Part shown: positions 1 to 8,296 of the stretch, one piece after another
Layout: each line of letters starts with the position of its first letter
How positions within the stretch are numbered: position 1 is the first letter of the stretch
From: Flavobacterium potami
GTDB lineage: Bacteria > Bacteroidota > Bacteroidia > Flavobacteriales > Flavobacteriaceae
Assembly: GCF_020026915.1 (NCBI RefSeq)
Contig: NZ_JAINUY010000001.1
Location: 1,054,001-1,118,000 of the forward strand
Reading direction: 5' to 3'
Length of the DNA stretch: 64,000 nucleotides
Made by a program: the position numbers and the translations under genes
The notes under the pieces: generated by a model
The model's input: only the letters and a program-made list of their open reading frames with translations
The model's database searches: none
Told to the model about the DNA's origin: nothing

Positions 1-1356
1 AGACAAGTACTTTCTTTAACCTGGAGCGATTTTATTGCACCAGAATTCCACTGGACAAATAACGATTACGGAAATATTACAGCTCTGTTTTCTATTTTTT
101 ATGCTGTTTCTTTATTGTTTGCAGGAAGATTTGTTGACTGGTTAGATACTAAAAAAGGATTTCTTTGGGCAATCGGAATTTGGTCTATTGGAGCATGTCT
201 TCATGCATTTTGCGGAATTGCAACTTCAGGAATTATTACAGGAGAATGGTTTGTTGGATTTCACGGTTCAAAAGAAATAATAAGTACAGTTAGCGATACA
301 GCATTGGTAATCAATGTGAGTGTGGCGCTATTTATTTTTGCACGTTTTGTTTTAGCAGTTGGAGAAGCAGGAAACTTTCCGGCGGCAATTAAAACAACAG
401 CAGAATATTTTCCTAAAAAAGATAGAGCTTTTGCAACAAGTATTTTTAATGCAGGAGCAACAGTTGGAGCTTTAGCTGCGCCAATTACAATTCCGTTTAT
501 TGCAAAATCTTTTGGCTGGGAAATGTCATTTATTATTATTGGAGCACTAGGTTTTGTATGGATGGGATTCTGGATGTTTATGTACGATAAACCAGAAAGA
601 CATTCAAAAGTTACTCCAGAAGAATTGGCTTATATTCAGCAAGATGATATTGAAGATAGTAAGGTAGGTTTCAAACCTGAAGCTAAAGGAAAAGTGTCTT
701 TGGCTGATTGTTTTAAATACAAACAAACATGGGCATTTGCTTTTGGTAAATTTATGACAGATGGTGTTTGGTGGTTCTTTTTATTCTGGACCCCAGCGTA
801 TTTGAGTTCTGTTTACGGAATGGATTCTACAGAAGCGGCGTTCCCATTATTTGTACTTTATTTAATTACATTATTGTCAATTATTGGTGGATGGCTTCCA
901 ACATATTTCGTAGAGAAAAAAGGAATGAATCCGTACGAAGGAAGAATGAGAGCTATGTTGATTTTTGCCTTTTTTCCTTTATTGGCTTTAGTTGCACAAC
1001 CATTAGGTTATATTAGTTACTGGGTTCCGGTAATTATTATCGGAATTGCAGGAGCAGCGCACCAATCTTGGTCTGCAAATATCTTTACTACAGTTGGAGA
1101 TATGTTTCCTAAAAAAGCAATTGCAACCATTACAGGAATTGGTGGTTTAGCTGGTGGAATTGGTTCAACGGTAATCAATAAAGGATCAGGAGTTTTGTTT
1201 GATTATGCAAAAGAATCTGAAATGGTTTTTATGGGCTTTAAAGGTATTGAAGCTGGATATTTTATCATTTTTTCTATTTGTGCTGTTTGTTACTTAACTG
1301 GTTGGATTGTAATGAAATCACTAGTTCCAAAATATGCTCCAATCACTGATCTATAA
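1..1356 (+). CDS. exuT: MFS hexuronate transporter (5' end outside window)
   Basis: Major facilitator superfamily permease in the inner membrane, predicted to import galacturonate/glucuronate by proton symport. The frame is open from base 1 with no stop and reads into a conserved ExuT-like loop (PEFHWTNNDYGNI) and the signature FAGRFVDWLDTKKG, so the gene starts upstream of the window; the TTG at 115 is only an internal codon. Many hydrophobic segments alternate with short loops, and the central charged loop (KPEAKGKVSLADCFKYKQTW) is typical of the ACS/hexuronate subfamily. It is followed by kduI on the same strand after 98 nt, with a strong hairpin between. Family assignment is firm; substrate (hexuronates) is inferred from family resemblance and from the uronate genes that follow. 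Confidence 0.9.
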   Translation, partial: RQVLSLTWSDFIAPEFHWTNNDYGNITALFSIFYAVSLLFAGRFVDWLDTKKGFLWAIGIWSIGACLHAFCGIATSGIITGEWFVGFHGSKEIISTVSDTALVINVSVALFIFARFVLAVGEAGNFPAAIKTTAEYFPKKDRAFATSIFNAGATVGALAAPITIPFIAKSFGWEMSFIIIGALGFVWMGFWMFMYDKPERHSKVTPEELAYIQQDDIEDSKVGFKPEAKGKVSLADCFKYKQTWAFAFGKFMTDGVWWFFLFWTPAYLSSVYGMDSTEAAFPLFVLYLITLLSIIGGWLPTYFVEKKGMNPYEGRMRAMLIFAFFPLLALVAQPLGYISYWVPVIIIGIAGAAHQSWSANIFTTVGDMFPKKAIATITGIGGLAGGIGSTVINKGSGVLFDYAKESEMVFMGFKGIEAGYFIIFSICAVCYLTGWIVMKSLVPKYAPITDL

Positions 1357-1365
1357 AGAAAAATT

Positions 1366-1402
1366 AGCATAATTGAAATAATTTTTTCGTTTCAATTATG
1401 CT
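1366..1402 (+). terminator. Hairpin after the hexuronate transporter
   Basis: Perfect 13-bp inverted repeat (AGCATAATTGAAA at 1366-1378, complement at 1390-1402) with an 11-nt T-rich loop, 10 nt after the transporter stop. There is no T tract after the right arm, so it may act as an mRNA end-stabilising stem rather than a classic terminator. It lies just upstream of the kduI promoter. Confidence 0.55.
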
Positions 1403-1419
1403 ATTTAAATATAAAAATA

Positions 1420-1441
1420 TAATTTTGTGCAATCGATTACA
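1420..1441 (+). promoter_or_regulatory. kduI promoter -7 element with adjoining LacI-type operator
   Basis: TAATTTTG at 1420-1427 fits the Bacteroidota -7 consensus TAnnTTTG. Directly abutting it is TGCAATCGATTACA (1428-1441), 13 of 14 matches to the perfect palindrome TGTAATCGATTACA found in front of the first GH28 gene. A LacI-family repressor bound here would cover the transcription start. No convincing -33 element is visible. Confidence 0.6.
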
Positions 1442-1454
1442 TTAATTTAAAATT

Positions 1455-2294
1455 ATGACAAAATATAGTTCAAGATACGCGTCAAGTCCAGAAGCAGTTA
1501 AAAAATATGATACACAACAATTGAGAGAAGAATTCTTAATTGATGATCTAATGCAAGAGGATGAAGTAGTGTTAGTTTATTCTCATTACGACAGATACAT
1601 TGCAGGTTCTGCGGTTCCTGTAAAAGGGGATTTGGCTTTAGAAACTATTGATCCGCTTAAAGCTCCGTATTTTTTAGAAAGAAGAGAGTTGGGAATTATC
1701 AATGTTGGAGGAAGTGGTTCTGTAGTTGTTGAAGGAACTTCTTATGAGTTAGGTTTTAAAGATGCTTTGTATATCGGAGCTGGAAATAAAGAAGTGGTTT
1801 TTAAAAGTGATGACAGCAATAATCCTGCTAAATTCTATTTAAACTCAGCGCCAGCACATACAACTTACCCAACTAAAAAAGTAAGTTTAGCTGAAGCTAA
1901 TAAATTACAGTTGGGAACAATGGAAACAGCTAATCACAGGACAGTTAATCAAATGATTATTGGAAGCGTGGTTACAACTTGCCAATTGCAAATGGGAATG
2001 ACAGAATTAAAACCGGGAAGTGTTTGGAATACCATGCCGGCTCACGTTCACGATCGTAGAATGGAAGTTTATTTCTATTTGGATATTCCGCAAGATCAGG
2101 CAGTTTGCCACTTTATGGGACAACCACAAGAAACAAGACATATCTGGATGAACAATCATCAAGCAGTTATTTCTCCGCCTTGGTCTATTCACTCAGGTTC
2201 AGGAACTAGTAACTACACTTTTATCTGGGGAATGGCTGGTGAAAACTTAGATTATGGAGATATGGATGTTTGTAAAATCACTGATTTAAGATAA
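1455..2294 (+). CDS. kduI: 5-dehydro-4-deoxy-D-glucuronate isomerase
   Basis: Cytoplasmic cupin enzyme that converts 5-keto-4-deoxyuronate, formed from unsaturated galacturonate released by pectate lyases and GH105 hydrolases, to 3-deoxy-D-glycero-2,5-hexodiulosonate. The 279-residue length is usual for KduI. The metal ligands of the family are visible: H197, H199 and E204 in PAHVHDRRMEVYFY, and H246 in PPWSIHSG. It is the first gene of a tight kduI-kduD-uxaC run (1 nt then 24 nt gaps) and is preceded by a -7 element and a LacI-type palindrome, so it is probably repressed in the absence of pectin breakdown products. Recognition is confident. Confidence 0.95.
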   Translation: MTKYSSRYASSPEAVKKYDTQQLREEFLIDDLMQEDEVVLVYSHYDRYIAGSAVPVKGDLALETIDPLKAPYFLERRELGIINVGGSGSVVVEGTSYELGFKDALYIGAGNKEVVFKSDDSNNPAKFYLNSAPAHTTYPTKKVSLAEANKLQLGTMETANHRTVNQMIIGSVVTTCQLQMGMTELKPGSVWNTMPAHVHDRRMEVYFYLDIPQDQAVCHFMGQPQETRHIWMNNHQAVISPPWSIHSGSGTSNYTFIWGMAGENLDYGDMDVCKITDLR

Positions 2295-2295
2295 G

Positions 2296-3087
2296 ATGAC
2301 AAATTTATTTGATATAAAAGGAAAAGTTGCCCTTATCACAGGAAGTACACACGGACTGGGAATGGCAATGGCAAAAGGATTAGGTCAGGCAGGTGCAACA
2401 ATTGTTGTAAACGGAAATTCTTCTCAAGAAAAAATTGATACTGCTGTAGCAGAATTAAAAGCTGAAGGAATTAATGCTGTTGGTTACAAATTTAATGTAA
2501 CAGAAGAACAAGAAGTAAAAGCAGCGGTTCAGAAAATTGAAAGTGAAGTTGGGCCAATCGATATCTTGATTAATAACGCTGGAATTATCAAAAGAATTCC
2601 GCTTTTGGATATGGAAGTTTCAGATTTCAGAGAAGTAGTTGATATTGATTTGGTAAGTCCGTTTATCGTTTCTAAGCACGTTGCGAAAGGAATGATCGAC
2701 AGAAGACAAGGAAAAATCATCAATATCTGTTCTATGATGAGTGAGTTGGGTAGAAACACTGTTTCTGCTTATGCTGCTGCAAAAGGCGGTTTAAAAATGC
2801 TTACGAAAAACATGGCAACAGAATGGGCAAAATACAATGTTCAGATCAACGGAATTGGTCCTGGATATTTTGCTACAGAACAGACAAAACCAATTAGAGT
2901 TGACGGGCATCCGTTTAATGATTTTATCATTAGCAGAACGCCAGCGGCTAAATGGGGAGATCCAAGTGATTTAGCCGGAGCAGCGATATTTTTATCATCC
3001 AAAGCAAGTGATTTTGTAAACGGTCACATTTTGTATGTTGATGGAGGAATTCTTGCAACAATCGGAAAACCTTCAAACGAAGAATAA
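2296..3087 (+). CDS. kduD: 2-dehydro-3-deoxy-D-gluconate 5-dehydrogenase
   Basis: NAD(P)-dependent short-chain dehydrogenase that reduces the KduI product to 2-keto-3-deoxygluconate (KDG). The 263 residues show the classical SDR layout: the cofactor motif TGSTHGLG at 15-22, NNAG at 93-96, and the catalytic S146 and YxxxK (Y159, K163). The start codon follows the kduI stop by 1 nt, so the two are almost certainly co-translated. SDR enzymes are hard to assign from sequence alone; the specific call rests on the kduI pairing and on good similarity to KduD. Confidence 0.93.
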   Translation: MTNLFDIKGKVALITGSTHGLGMAMAKGLGQAGATIVVNGNSSQEKIDTAVAELKAEGINAVGYKFNVTEEQEVKAAVQKIESEVGPIDILINNAGIIKRIPLLDMEVSDFREVVDIDLVSPFIVSKHVAKGMIDRRQGKIINICSMMSELGRNTVSAYAAAKGGLKMLTKNMATEWAKYNVQINGIGPGYFATEQTKPIRVDGHPFNDFIISRTPAAKWGDPSDLAGAAIFLSSKASDFVNGHILYVDGGILATIGKPSNEE

Positions 3088-3111
3088 TTTTCAAATTATA
3101 TTTAAAAAGAC

Positions 3112-4512
3112 ATGAGCAAGACATTCATAAACGATAATTTTTTATTAGAAAATAAATATGCTGAAGAGTTATACCACAATTACTCTAAAAATCAGCCAAT
3201 CATAGATTACCACAATCACTTAAACCCACAGTTTATTGCTGAGGATAAAATCTTTGAAAATATTACTCAAGTTTGGATTAACGGAGATCACTACAAATGG
3301 CGTGCAATGCGTACTTTGGGAATCAACGAGCAGTTTGTAACTGGAAACGGATCTGATAAAGATAAGTTCTTAAACTGGGGAAAAACGGTTCCGTACACAA
3401 TGCGTAATCCATTGTACCACTGGACACATTTAGAACTAGCTCGCTATTTTGATATTTATGATTTATTGAATGAAAAGTCGGCTGAGAAAATTTATTTAGA
3501 AACATCTGAGAAAATCAATTCTCCAGCGTACTGCACGCAAAACCTTCTTAAAAAAGTAAACGCTGAATTAGTTTGTACTACAGAAGACCCAATTGATACG
3601 TTAGAATTTCACCAAAAATTCGCAAACAACTCAACTGGAATTAAGATGAGTACGGCTTTCAGACCTGATAAAGCCATCTTAATTGCTAATGATGGTTATA
3701 ATGCATATCTGGACACATTAGGGGATGTGTCCGGTATTGCAATTAACACATACGCTGATTTGCAGTCTGCTTTAAGAAAAAGAATTGAATTCTTTAATGC
3801 AAACGGATGTAAATTAAGTGATCACGGATTAAATCAAATTGATTTTGAAAACTTTACTGAGAGTGAAGTCAATGCTATTTTCAAAAAGAAAAGAGAAAAC
3901 GGCGAATTGTCTCCAGAAGAAGTTTTAAAATTCCATAGTGCAATTTTGGTTTTCTTGTCTGAGACTTATCATGAGTTTGGATGGGTACAGCAATTTCACT
4001 TAGGTGCATTGCGTAACAACAATGCTCGTATGCACAGAATTTTAGGTCCAGATACAGGATGGGATTCTATTGGAGATTATCCTCAAGCACAAAAACTATC
4101 TGCTTTCTTAAATGCATTAGACAGTAAAGATAAATTGACTAAAACTATTATTTACAACTTGAATCCTGCTGATAACGAGGTTATGGCAACAATGATTGGA
4201 AACTTCAACGACGGAAGTGTTCGCGGAAAAGTACAATTTGGTTCAGGATGGTGGTTCTTAGATCAGAAAGACGGAATGACAAAACAATTGAATGCGCTTT
4301 CTAACATGGGCTTAATTAGCTGTTTTGTTGGAATGTTGACAGATTCTAGAAGTTTCTTATCATTCCCAAGACACGAATATTTCAGACGTATTTTATGTAA
4401 TCTTCTTGGAGACGAAATCAAAAGAGGAGAGCTTCCAAATGATATGGAATGGATCGGAAAATTAGTTTCTGATATTTCATATAACAATGCAAAAGAATAT
4501 TTCAAATTTTAA
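3112..4512 (+). CDS. uxaC: Glucuronate/galacturonate isomerase
   Basis: Cytoplasmic uronate isomerase of the amidohydrolase fold, converting D-galacturonate to D-tagaturonate and D-glucuronate to D-fructuronate. The length of 466 residues is usual for UxaC. The first metal-binding motif is seen as DYHNHL (H34, H36), and the C-terminal region contains the conserved FGSGWWFLDQKDGMTKQL and GMLTDSRSFLSFPRHEYFRR. It is third in the kduI-kduD-uxaC run, 24 nt after kduD. It feeds the saturated-galacturonate branch with uxaB and uxaA, encoded a little further on. Recognition is confident. Confidence 0.96.
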   Translation: MSKTFINDNFLLENKYAEELYHNYSKNQPIIDYHNHLNPQFIAEDKIFENITQVWINGDHYKWRAMRTLGINEQFVTGNGSDKDKFLNWGKTVPYTMRNPLYHWTHLELARYFDIYDLLNEKSAEKIYLETSEKINSPAYCTQNLLKKVNAELVCTTEDPIDTLEFHQKFANNSTGIKMSTAFRPDKAILIANDGYNAYLDTLGDVSGIAINTYADLQSALRKRIEFFNANGCKLSDHGLNQIDFENFTESEVNAIFKKKRENGELSPEEVLKFHSAILVFLSETYHEFGWVQQFHLGALRNNNARMHRILGPDTGWDSIGDYPQAQKLSAFLNALDSKDKLTKTIIYNLNPADNEVMATMIGNFNDGSVRGKVQFGSGWWFLDQKDGMTKQLNALSNMGLISCFVGMLTDSRSFLSFPRHEYFRRILCNLLGDEIKRGELPNDMEWIGKLVSDISYNNAKEYFKF

Positions 4513-4520
4513 TTTTTTTA

Positions 4521-4688
4521 ACCATTAAGGCATTAAGATTATTTTTTTTCCTTGTGTTTAAGTTAGAAACTGAAAGATAATTAAGTGATTAGGCTTAATA
4601 AACTTAATCTTTAAAAGTAAAGAAAACATACAGTTAAGTTAATCATCTTAATCTCTTAATGGTAAAAATAAAAAATACCTTAATGGTA
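4521..4688. repeat. Intergenic palindromic repeat (ACCATTAAGG family)
   Basis: The uxaC-kdgK gap starts with ACCATTAAGGCATTAAG (4521-4537) and ends with an imperfect inverted copy CTTAATCTCTTAATGGT (4647-4663), followed by a second TTAATGGT (4681-4688). The exact reverse complement of the first 17-mer occurs at 38725-38741 in the lutA-lutB gap. It looks like a dispersed, genome-specific palindromic element rather than a promoter. Confidence 0.6.
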
Positions 4689-4706
4689 AAATATAAATAA
4701 CATACT

Positions 4707-5729
4707 ATGAGTAGAGTAGTTGCATTTGGAGAAATCATGCTTCGTCTTTCAACAGAGAGACACTTACGTTTTTCACAATCTACGGCATTTGGTGCTACAT
4801 ACGGAGGTGGAGAATTTAATGTGTGCGTTTCTTTGGCAAATTATGGCATCAACGCTGAATTTGTATCGAGATTACCTGAAAACGAAATTGGTTTTTCAGC
4901 ATTGAAAGAAATGCGAAAAATGAATGTCGAATCTAAAAACATGGTTTATGGAGGAGAACGTTTAGGTATCTATTTCTTAGAGACTGGTGCAGGAACCCGC
5001 GGAAGTAATGTAGTTTACGACCGTGCGCACAGTGCCATGTCAACCATCCAAAAAGGAATGGTGGATTGGGAAAAAGTTCTGGAAGGAGCCGAATGGTTTC
5101 ACTGGAGCGGAATTACACCAGCCATTTCAGAAAGTGCAGCAGAAGCTTGTTTAGAAGCAATTAAAGTCGCTCATAAATTGGGAGTTAAAATCTCATGCGA
5201 TTTAAACTATAGATCAAAACTTTGGCAATACGGAAAAACGCCAAGCGAAGTAATGCCAGAAATGCTAAAATACAGCAATGTAATTTTAGGAGATATCGAT
5301 ACGGCTTATTTCATGTTGGGAATTCCAAAAGTAAATCCGAATTATCAGGACGAAAAATCGCTTCCAGCAGTTTACGATAAATTGTTTGAATTGATTCCGA
5401 ATTTGAAAATTGCAGCAACAACACTTCGTTATTCTGTAAGTGCTTCTCACCAAAGAATTGGAGGGATTTTATATGACGGAAAAGCAATTCATAGTGCAGC
5501 TGTTAAAGAAGTAACGCCAGTTGTTGACAGAGTAGGAAGTGGAGATGCTTTCATGGGCGGACTAATTTATGGATTATTAGAATATTCAAATAATAACCAA
5601 AGAGCTTTGGATTTTGCAGTAGCAGCTTGTTGTTTAAAACATACTATTGCTGGAGATTACAACTTGGTTACACTAAAAGAAGTTGAGAATATGATTGATG
5701 GTGATGGTTCTGCATTAGTATCAAGATAA
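4707..5729 (+). CDS. kdgK: 2-dehydro-3-deoxygluconokinase
   Basis: PfkB-family sugar kinase that phosphorylates KDG to 2-keto-3-deoxy-6-phosphogluconate (KDPG) with ATP; here both uronate branches have merged. The 340-residue protein has the N-terminal substrate region (GGGEFNVCVSLANYG around 33-47) and the C-terminal PfkB signature DRVGSGDAFMGG, with the anion-hole GSGD at 277-280 and catalytic D280. It is followed by the aldolase gene after 13 nt, giving the expected kinase-aldolase pair. The alternative, a fructokinase or ribokinase, is unlikely in this setting. Confidence 0.93.
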   Translation: MSRVVAFGEIMLRLSTERHLRFSQSTAFGATYGGGEFNVCVSLANYGINAEFVSRLPENEIGFSALKEMRKMNVESKNMVYGGERLGIYFLETGAGTRGSNVVYDRAHSAMSTIQKGMVDWEKVLEGAEWFHWSGITPAISESAAEACLEAIKVAHKLGVKISCDLNYRSKLWQYGKTPSEVMPEMLKYSNVILGDIDTAYFMLGIPKVNPNYQDEKSLPAVYDKLFELIPNLKIAATTLRYSVSASHQRIGGILYDGKAIHSAAVKEVTPVVDRVGSGDAFMGGLIYGLLEYSNNNQRALDFAVAACCLKHTIAGDYNLVTLKEVENMIDGDGSALVSR

Positions 5730-5742
5730 TTTTAAAAAGAAA

Positions 5743-6411
5743 ATGGCAAGATATTCAAGAATTGAAGTAGCTCAAACAATGAAAGATAACGGAATGGTTC
5801 CATTGTTTTTTCATTCGGATATTGAGTTAAGTAAAAAAGTTTTAAAAGCATGTTATGACGGAGGTTCCAGATTAATGGAATTTACAAGTAGAGGTGATTT
5901 TGCTCATGAAGTTTTTGGAGCTTTAAATAAATATGCTTTGGCAGAACTTCCAGGAATGATCCTTGGAGTTGGTTCTATAACAGATGCGGCTTCGGCTTCT
6001 TTGTACATGAGTTTAGGAGCAAATTTTATTGTAACACCCGTTTTTAGAGAAGATATAGCTATAGCTTGTAATCGTAGAAAAGTACTTTGGTCACCTGGTT
6101 GTGGTACTTTGACAGAAATTGCGAGAGCAGAAGAGTTAGGTTGCGAAATTGTAAAATTATTTCCAGCTGATACTTACGGTCCAGAATTTATAAAAGCGAT
6201 AAAAGGACCTTGCCCTTGGACAAACATCATGCCTACTGGAGGTGTTTATCCAACGGTTGAAAGTTTGAGTTCATGGTTGAATGCTGGAGCAACTTGTGTT
6301 GGTTTAGGTTCGCAATTAATCTCAAAAGATATATTGGACAATAAAGATTTCGACGGACTTACTTCAAAAGTGAAACAAGTTCTTGATATTATAAAAGATA
6401 TAAGAAAATAA
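5743..6411 (+). CDS. kdgA: KDPG aldolase
   Basis: Class I aldolase of the KDPG/KHG family (eda-type) that splits KDPG to pyruvate and glyceraldehyde-3-phosphate, the last step of uronate breakdown. The 222-residue TIM barrel carries the expected active-site residues: E46 and R50 in MEFTSRG, T80 in GVGSIT and the Schiff-base lysine K138 in EIVKLFPAD. It lies 13 nt behind kdgK. In this phylum such enzymes are usually annotated as bifunctional KDPG/4-hydroxy-2-oxoglutarate aldolases; the kdgA role is inferred from the neighbours. Confidence 0.92.
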   Translation: MARYSRIEVAQTMKDNGMVPLFFHSDIELSKKVLKACYDGGSRLMEFTSRGDFAHEVFGALNKYALAELPGMILGVGSITDAASASLYMSLGANFIVTPVFREDIAIACNRRKVLWSPGCGTLTEIARAEELGCEIVKLFPADTYGPEFIKAIKGPCPWTNIMPTGGVYPTVESLSSWLNAGATCVGLGSQLISKDILDNKDFDGLTSKVKQVLDIIKDIRK

Positions 6412-6470
6412 ATTAAGGGGTAATCATGCCAAACTCCTTATTTTATAAGTTTTTTTTAGATTTTTAGAGA

Positions 6471-6562
6471 TTGTAATTGAACATTACGCTTGAAAAATTT
6501 AGTCTGCCATTCCTCACAGCGGACTTTATTTTACTCAATCGGGTGTAATGTTTCATTTACAA
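6471..6562. repeat. Structured intergenic inverted repeat between kdgA and uxaB
   Basis: Outer arms TTGTAATTGAACATTAC (6471-6487) and the near-complement GTAATGTTTCATTTACAA (6545-6562) pair with one bulge and one mismatch. Inside is a smaller stem, AGTCTGC (6501-6507) with GCGGACT (6519-6525), one G-T pair. The whole 92-nt unit could fold as a branched RNA or be a palindromic repeat element. No T tract follows, so a simple terminator is unlikely. Confidence 0.45.
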
Positions 6563-6633
6563 TTTAAAAGGCAGAAATGAAGAAATAAGGTTTATAAATG
6601 GTTATTTATAACACAACTAACTTAGAATTCAAA

Positions 6634-8079
6634 ATGAAAAAATTAAATAGAATAAATACAGGATTAGAAAAGTTACAGCCAATTAAGGTAGTGCAATTTG
6701 GAGAAGGTAACTTTTTGAGAGCTTTTGTTGATTATGCTTTTTACAGACTAAATAAAGAAGTTGATTTTAATGCCGGTATTGCAATAGTTCAACCTTTGAA
6801 AGACGGTATGGTAAATATGATTAATGATCAGGATGGTCTTTATACCTTGTTTATGAACGGAATCAAAAAAGGTGAAAAGATACAAGATATTGAGTTAATT
6901 GATAATATTGTAAAGACTGTAAACCCATATACTGAATTTACAAATTATTTAACTTTAGCTAAAGAAGAAGAACTTCAGTTTATTGTTTCTAATACTACAG
7001 AAGCTGGAATTGAATTTATTGAAAGTGATACTCCAGAAATGCAGCCGCCAGTGTCATTTCCTGCAAAATTGACGGTTTTATTATATGAAAGATTTAAACA
7101 TTTTAATGGAGATCCTTCTAAAGGGCTTGCAATAATCCCTTGTGAATTAATTGATTATAACTCTGAGACACTTAAAAAATATATTTTACAATATGTTGAT
7201 TTATGGAAATTAGAAGATGCATTTAAAACTTGGGTATCAGATGCTTGTACCTATCATAGTACTTTGGTTGACAGAATTGTTCCTGGATATCCAAGAGCTG
7301 AAATTGAAGAGTACAATAATAAATTAGATTATCAGGACAATTTAATTGTTGCAGCAGAACCTTTTTTCCTTTGGGCTATTGAAGGAGGAGATGATTTAAA
7401 AGCAAAATTGCCTTTTCATAAAACAGATTTGAATGTAAAAATCGTTGATGATATACGTCCTTTTAAAATGATTAAAGTTCGTATTTTAAACGGTGCCCAT
7501 ACGGCAATGGTTCCTTTTTCACTTTTGCATGGTAATAAGTTAGTAATGGAAACTGTTAAGGGAGATTTTACAGGAAAATTTGTAAATAGTGTTATTGGTG
7601 AAATTAGTGAAACTCTTGATATGGACAAAAATGAAATTACGGCCTATTGTGAGGAAGTAATGGACAGATTTAAAAATCCATTTATCAAACATGCACTTGC
7701 TGATATTGCATTAAATTCTGTATCGAAATTCAAAGTAAGAGTTTTGCCTAGTTTATTAGGATATATTAAGGTTAATAAAAAACTACCTGTTAATTTGACT
7801 TTTTCATTTGCGAGTTTAATTCGTTTCTACAAAGGAACTTGGAATGGTGAAAGTCTACCGGTTAAAGATGGCGAAGATATTACAACATTTTTTAACGGAC
7901 TTTGGAAATCTGATGATTACGAGAAAATCGCTCGTTTAACATTACAAAACAAATCTTTCTGGGATCAAGATTTAACTGAAATTCCAGGATTAACAAGAGC
8001 AATTACAATTGCTTTAGAAGAAATAGATTCAAACGGAATTGAAGCTGGTTTCGATAAGTTTCAAGAACGATTAAAATAA
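6634..8079 (+). CDS. uxaB: Tagaturonate reductase (altronate oxidoreductase)
   Basis: NADH-dependent reductase of the mannitol dehydrogenase family that turns D-tagaturonate (UxaC product) into D-altronate. The N-terminal Rossmann motif VQFGEGNFLRAFVDY and the substrate-domain motif KIRxLNGAH (seen as VRILNGAHTAMVP) are both present. I chose the ATG at 6634 because the product then begins MKKLNRINTGLEKLQPIKV, the usual start of this family; an ATG at 6598 would add 12 residues without family support. The gene stands alone between two repeat-containing gaps of about 200 nt. UxuB (fructuronate reductase) belongs to the same superfamily, but pairing with uxaA favours UxaB. Confidence 0.92.
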   Translation: MKKLNRINTGLEKLQPIKVVQFGEGNFLRAFVDYAFYRLNKEVDFNAGIAIVQPLKDGMVNMINDQDGLYTLFMNGIKKGEKIQDIELIDNIVKTVNPYTEFTNYLTLAKEEELQFIVSNTTEAGIEFIESDTPEMQPPVSFPAKLTVLLYERFKHFNGDPSKGLAIIPCELIDYNSETLKKYILQYVDLWKLEDAFKTWVSDACTYHSTLVDRIVPGYPRAEIEEYNNKLDYQDNLIVAAEPFFLWAIEGGDDLKAKLPFHKTDLNVKIVDDIRPFKMIKVRILNGAHTAMVPFSLLHGNKLVMETVKGDFTGKFVNSVIGEISETLDMDKNEITAYCEEVMDRFKNPFIKHALADIALNSVSKFKVRVLPSLLGYIKVNKKLPVNLTFSFASLIRFYKGTWNGESLPVKDGEDITTFFNGLWKSDDYEKIARLTLQNKSFWDQDLTEIPGLTRAITIALEEIDSNGIEAGFDKFQERLK

Positions 8080-8125
8080 ATCTGTTAGATCAAAAATCTA
8101 ATTTGATCTGCTTAAATCTTTTTTT

Positions 8126-8172
8126 AAATCTGCGTGAAATATTTTTAAGAATCGATTTTTTCACGCAGATTT
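8126..8172. repeat. Intergenic palindrome (AAATCTGCGTGAAA family)
   Basis: Perfect 14-bp inverted repeat: AAATCTGCGTGAAA at 8126-8139 and TTTCACGCAGATTT at 8159-8172, in the 217-nt uxaB-uxaA gap. More degenerate AATCTG/CAGATT pieces surround it (8085-8210). AATCTGCGTGAAA recurs exactly at 22139-22151, so this is a dispersed repeat that may also end the uxaB transcript. Confidence 0.6.
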
Positions 8173-8296
8173 ATACAGATTAAAGCGGATTTACACAGAT
8201 TTTAATCTAAGAGTTTGAGTTAGATCGAAAAAAATGATATTCGATCAACTGATAAAATAAAAGAAAAACAAAAAGAACAAAGAACAAAGGTTAATT

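Noticed and set aside
6471..6562. Inverted repeats considered as ends of an insertion sequence
   Set aside because: Only about 57 nt lie between the arms, with no transposase and no visible target-site duplication.
6598..6633. Upstream start for uxaB at 6598
   Set aside because: It would add 12 residues not expected for the family; the start at 6634 gives the conserved N-terminus.
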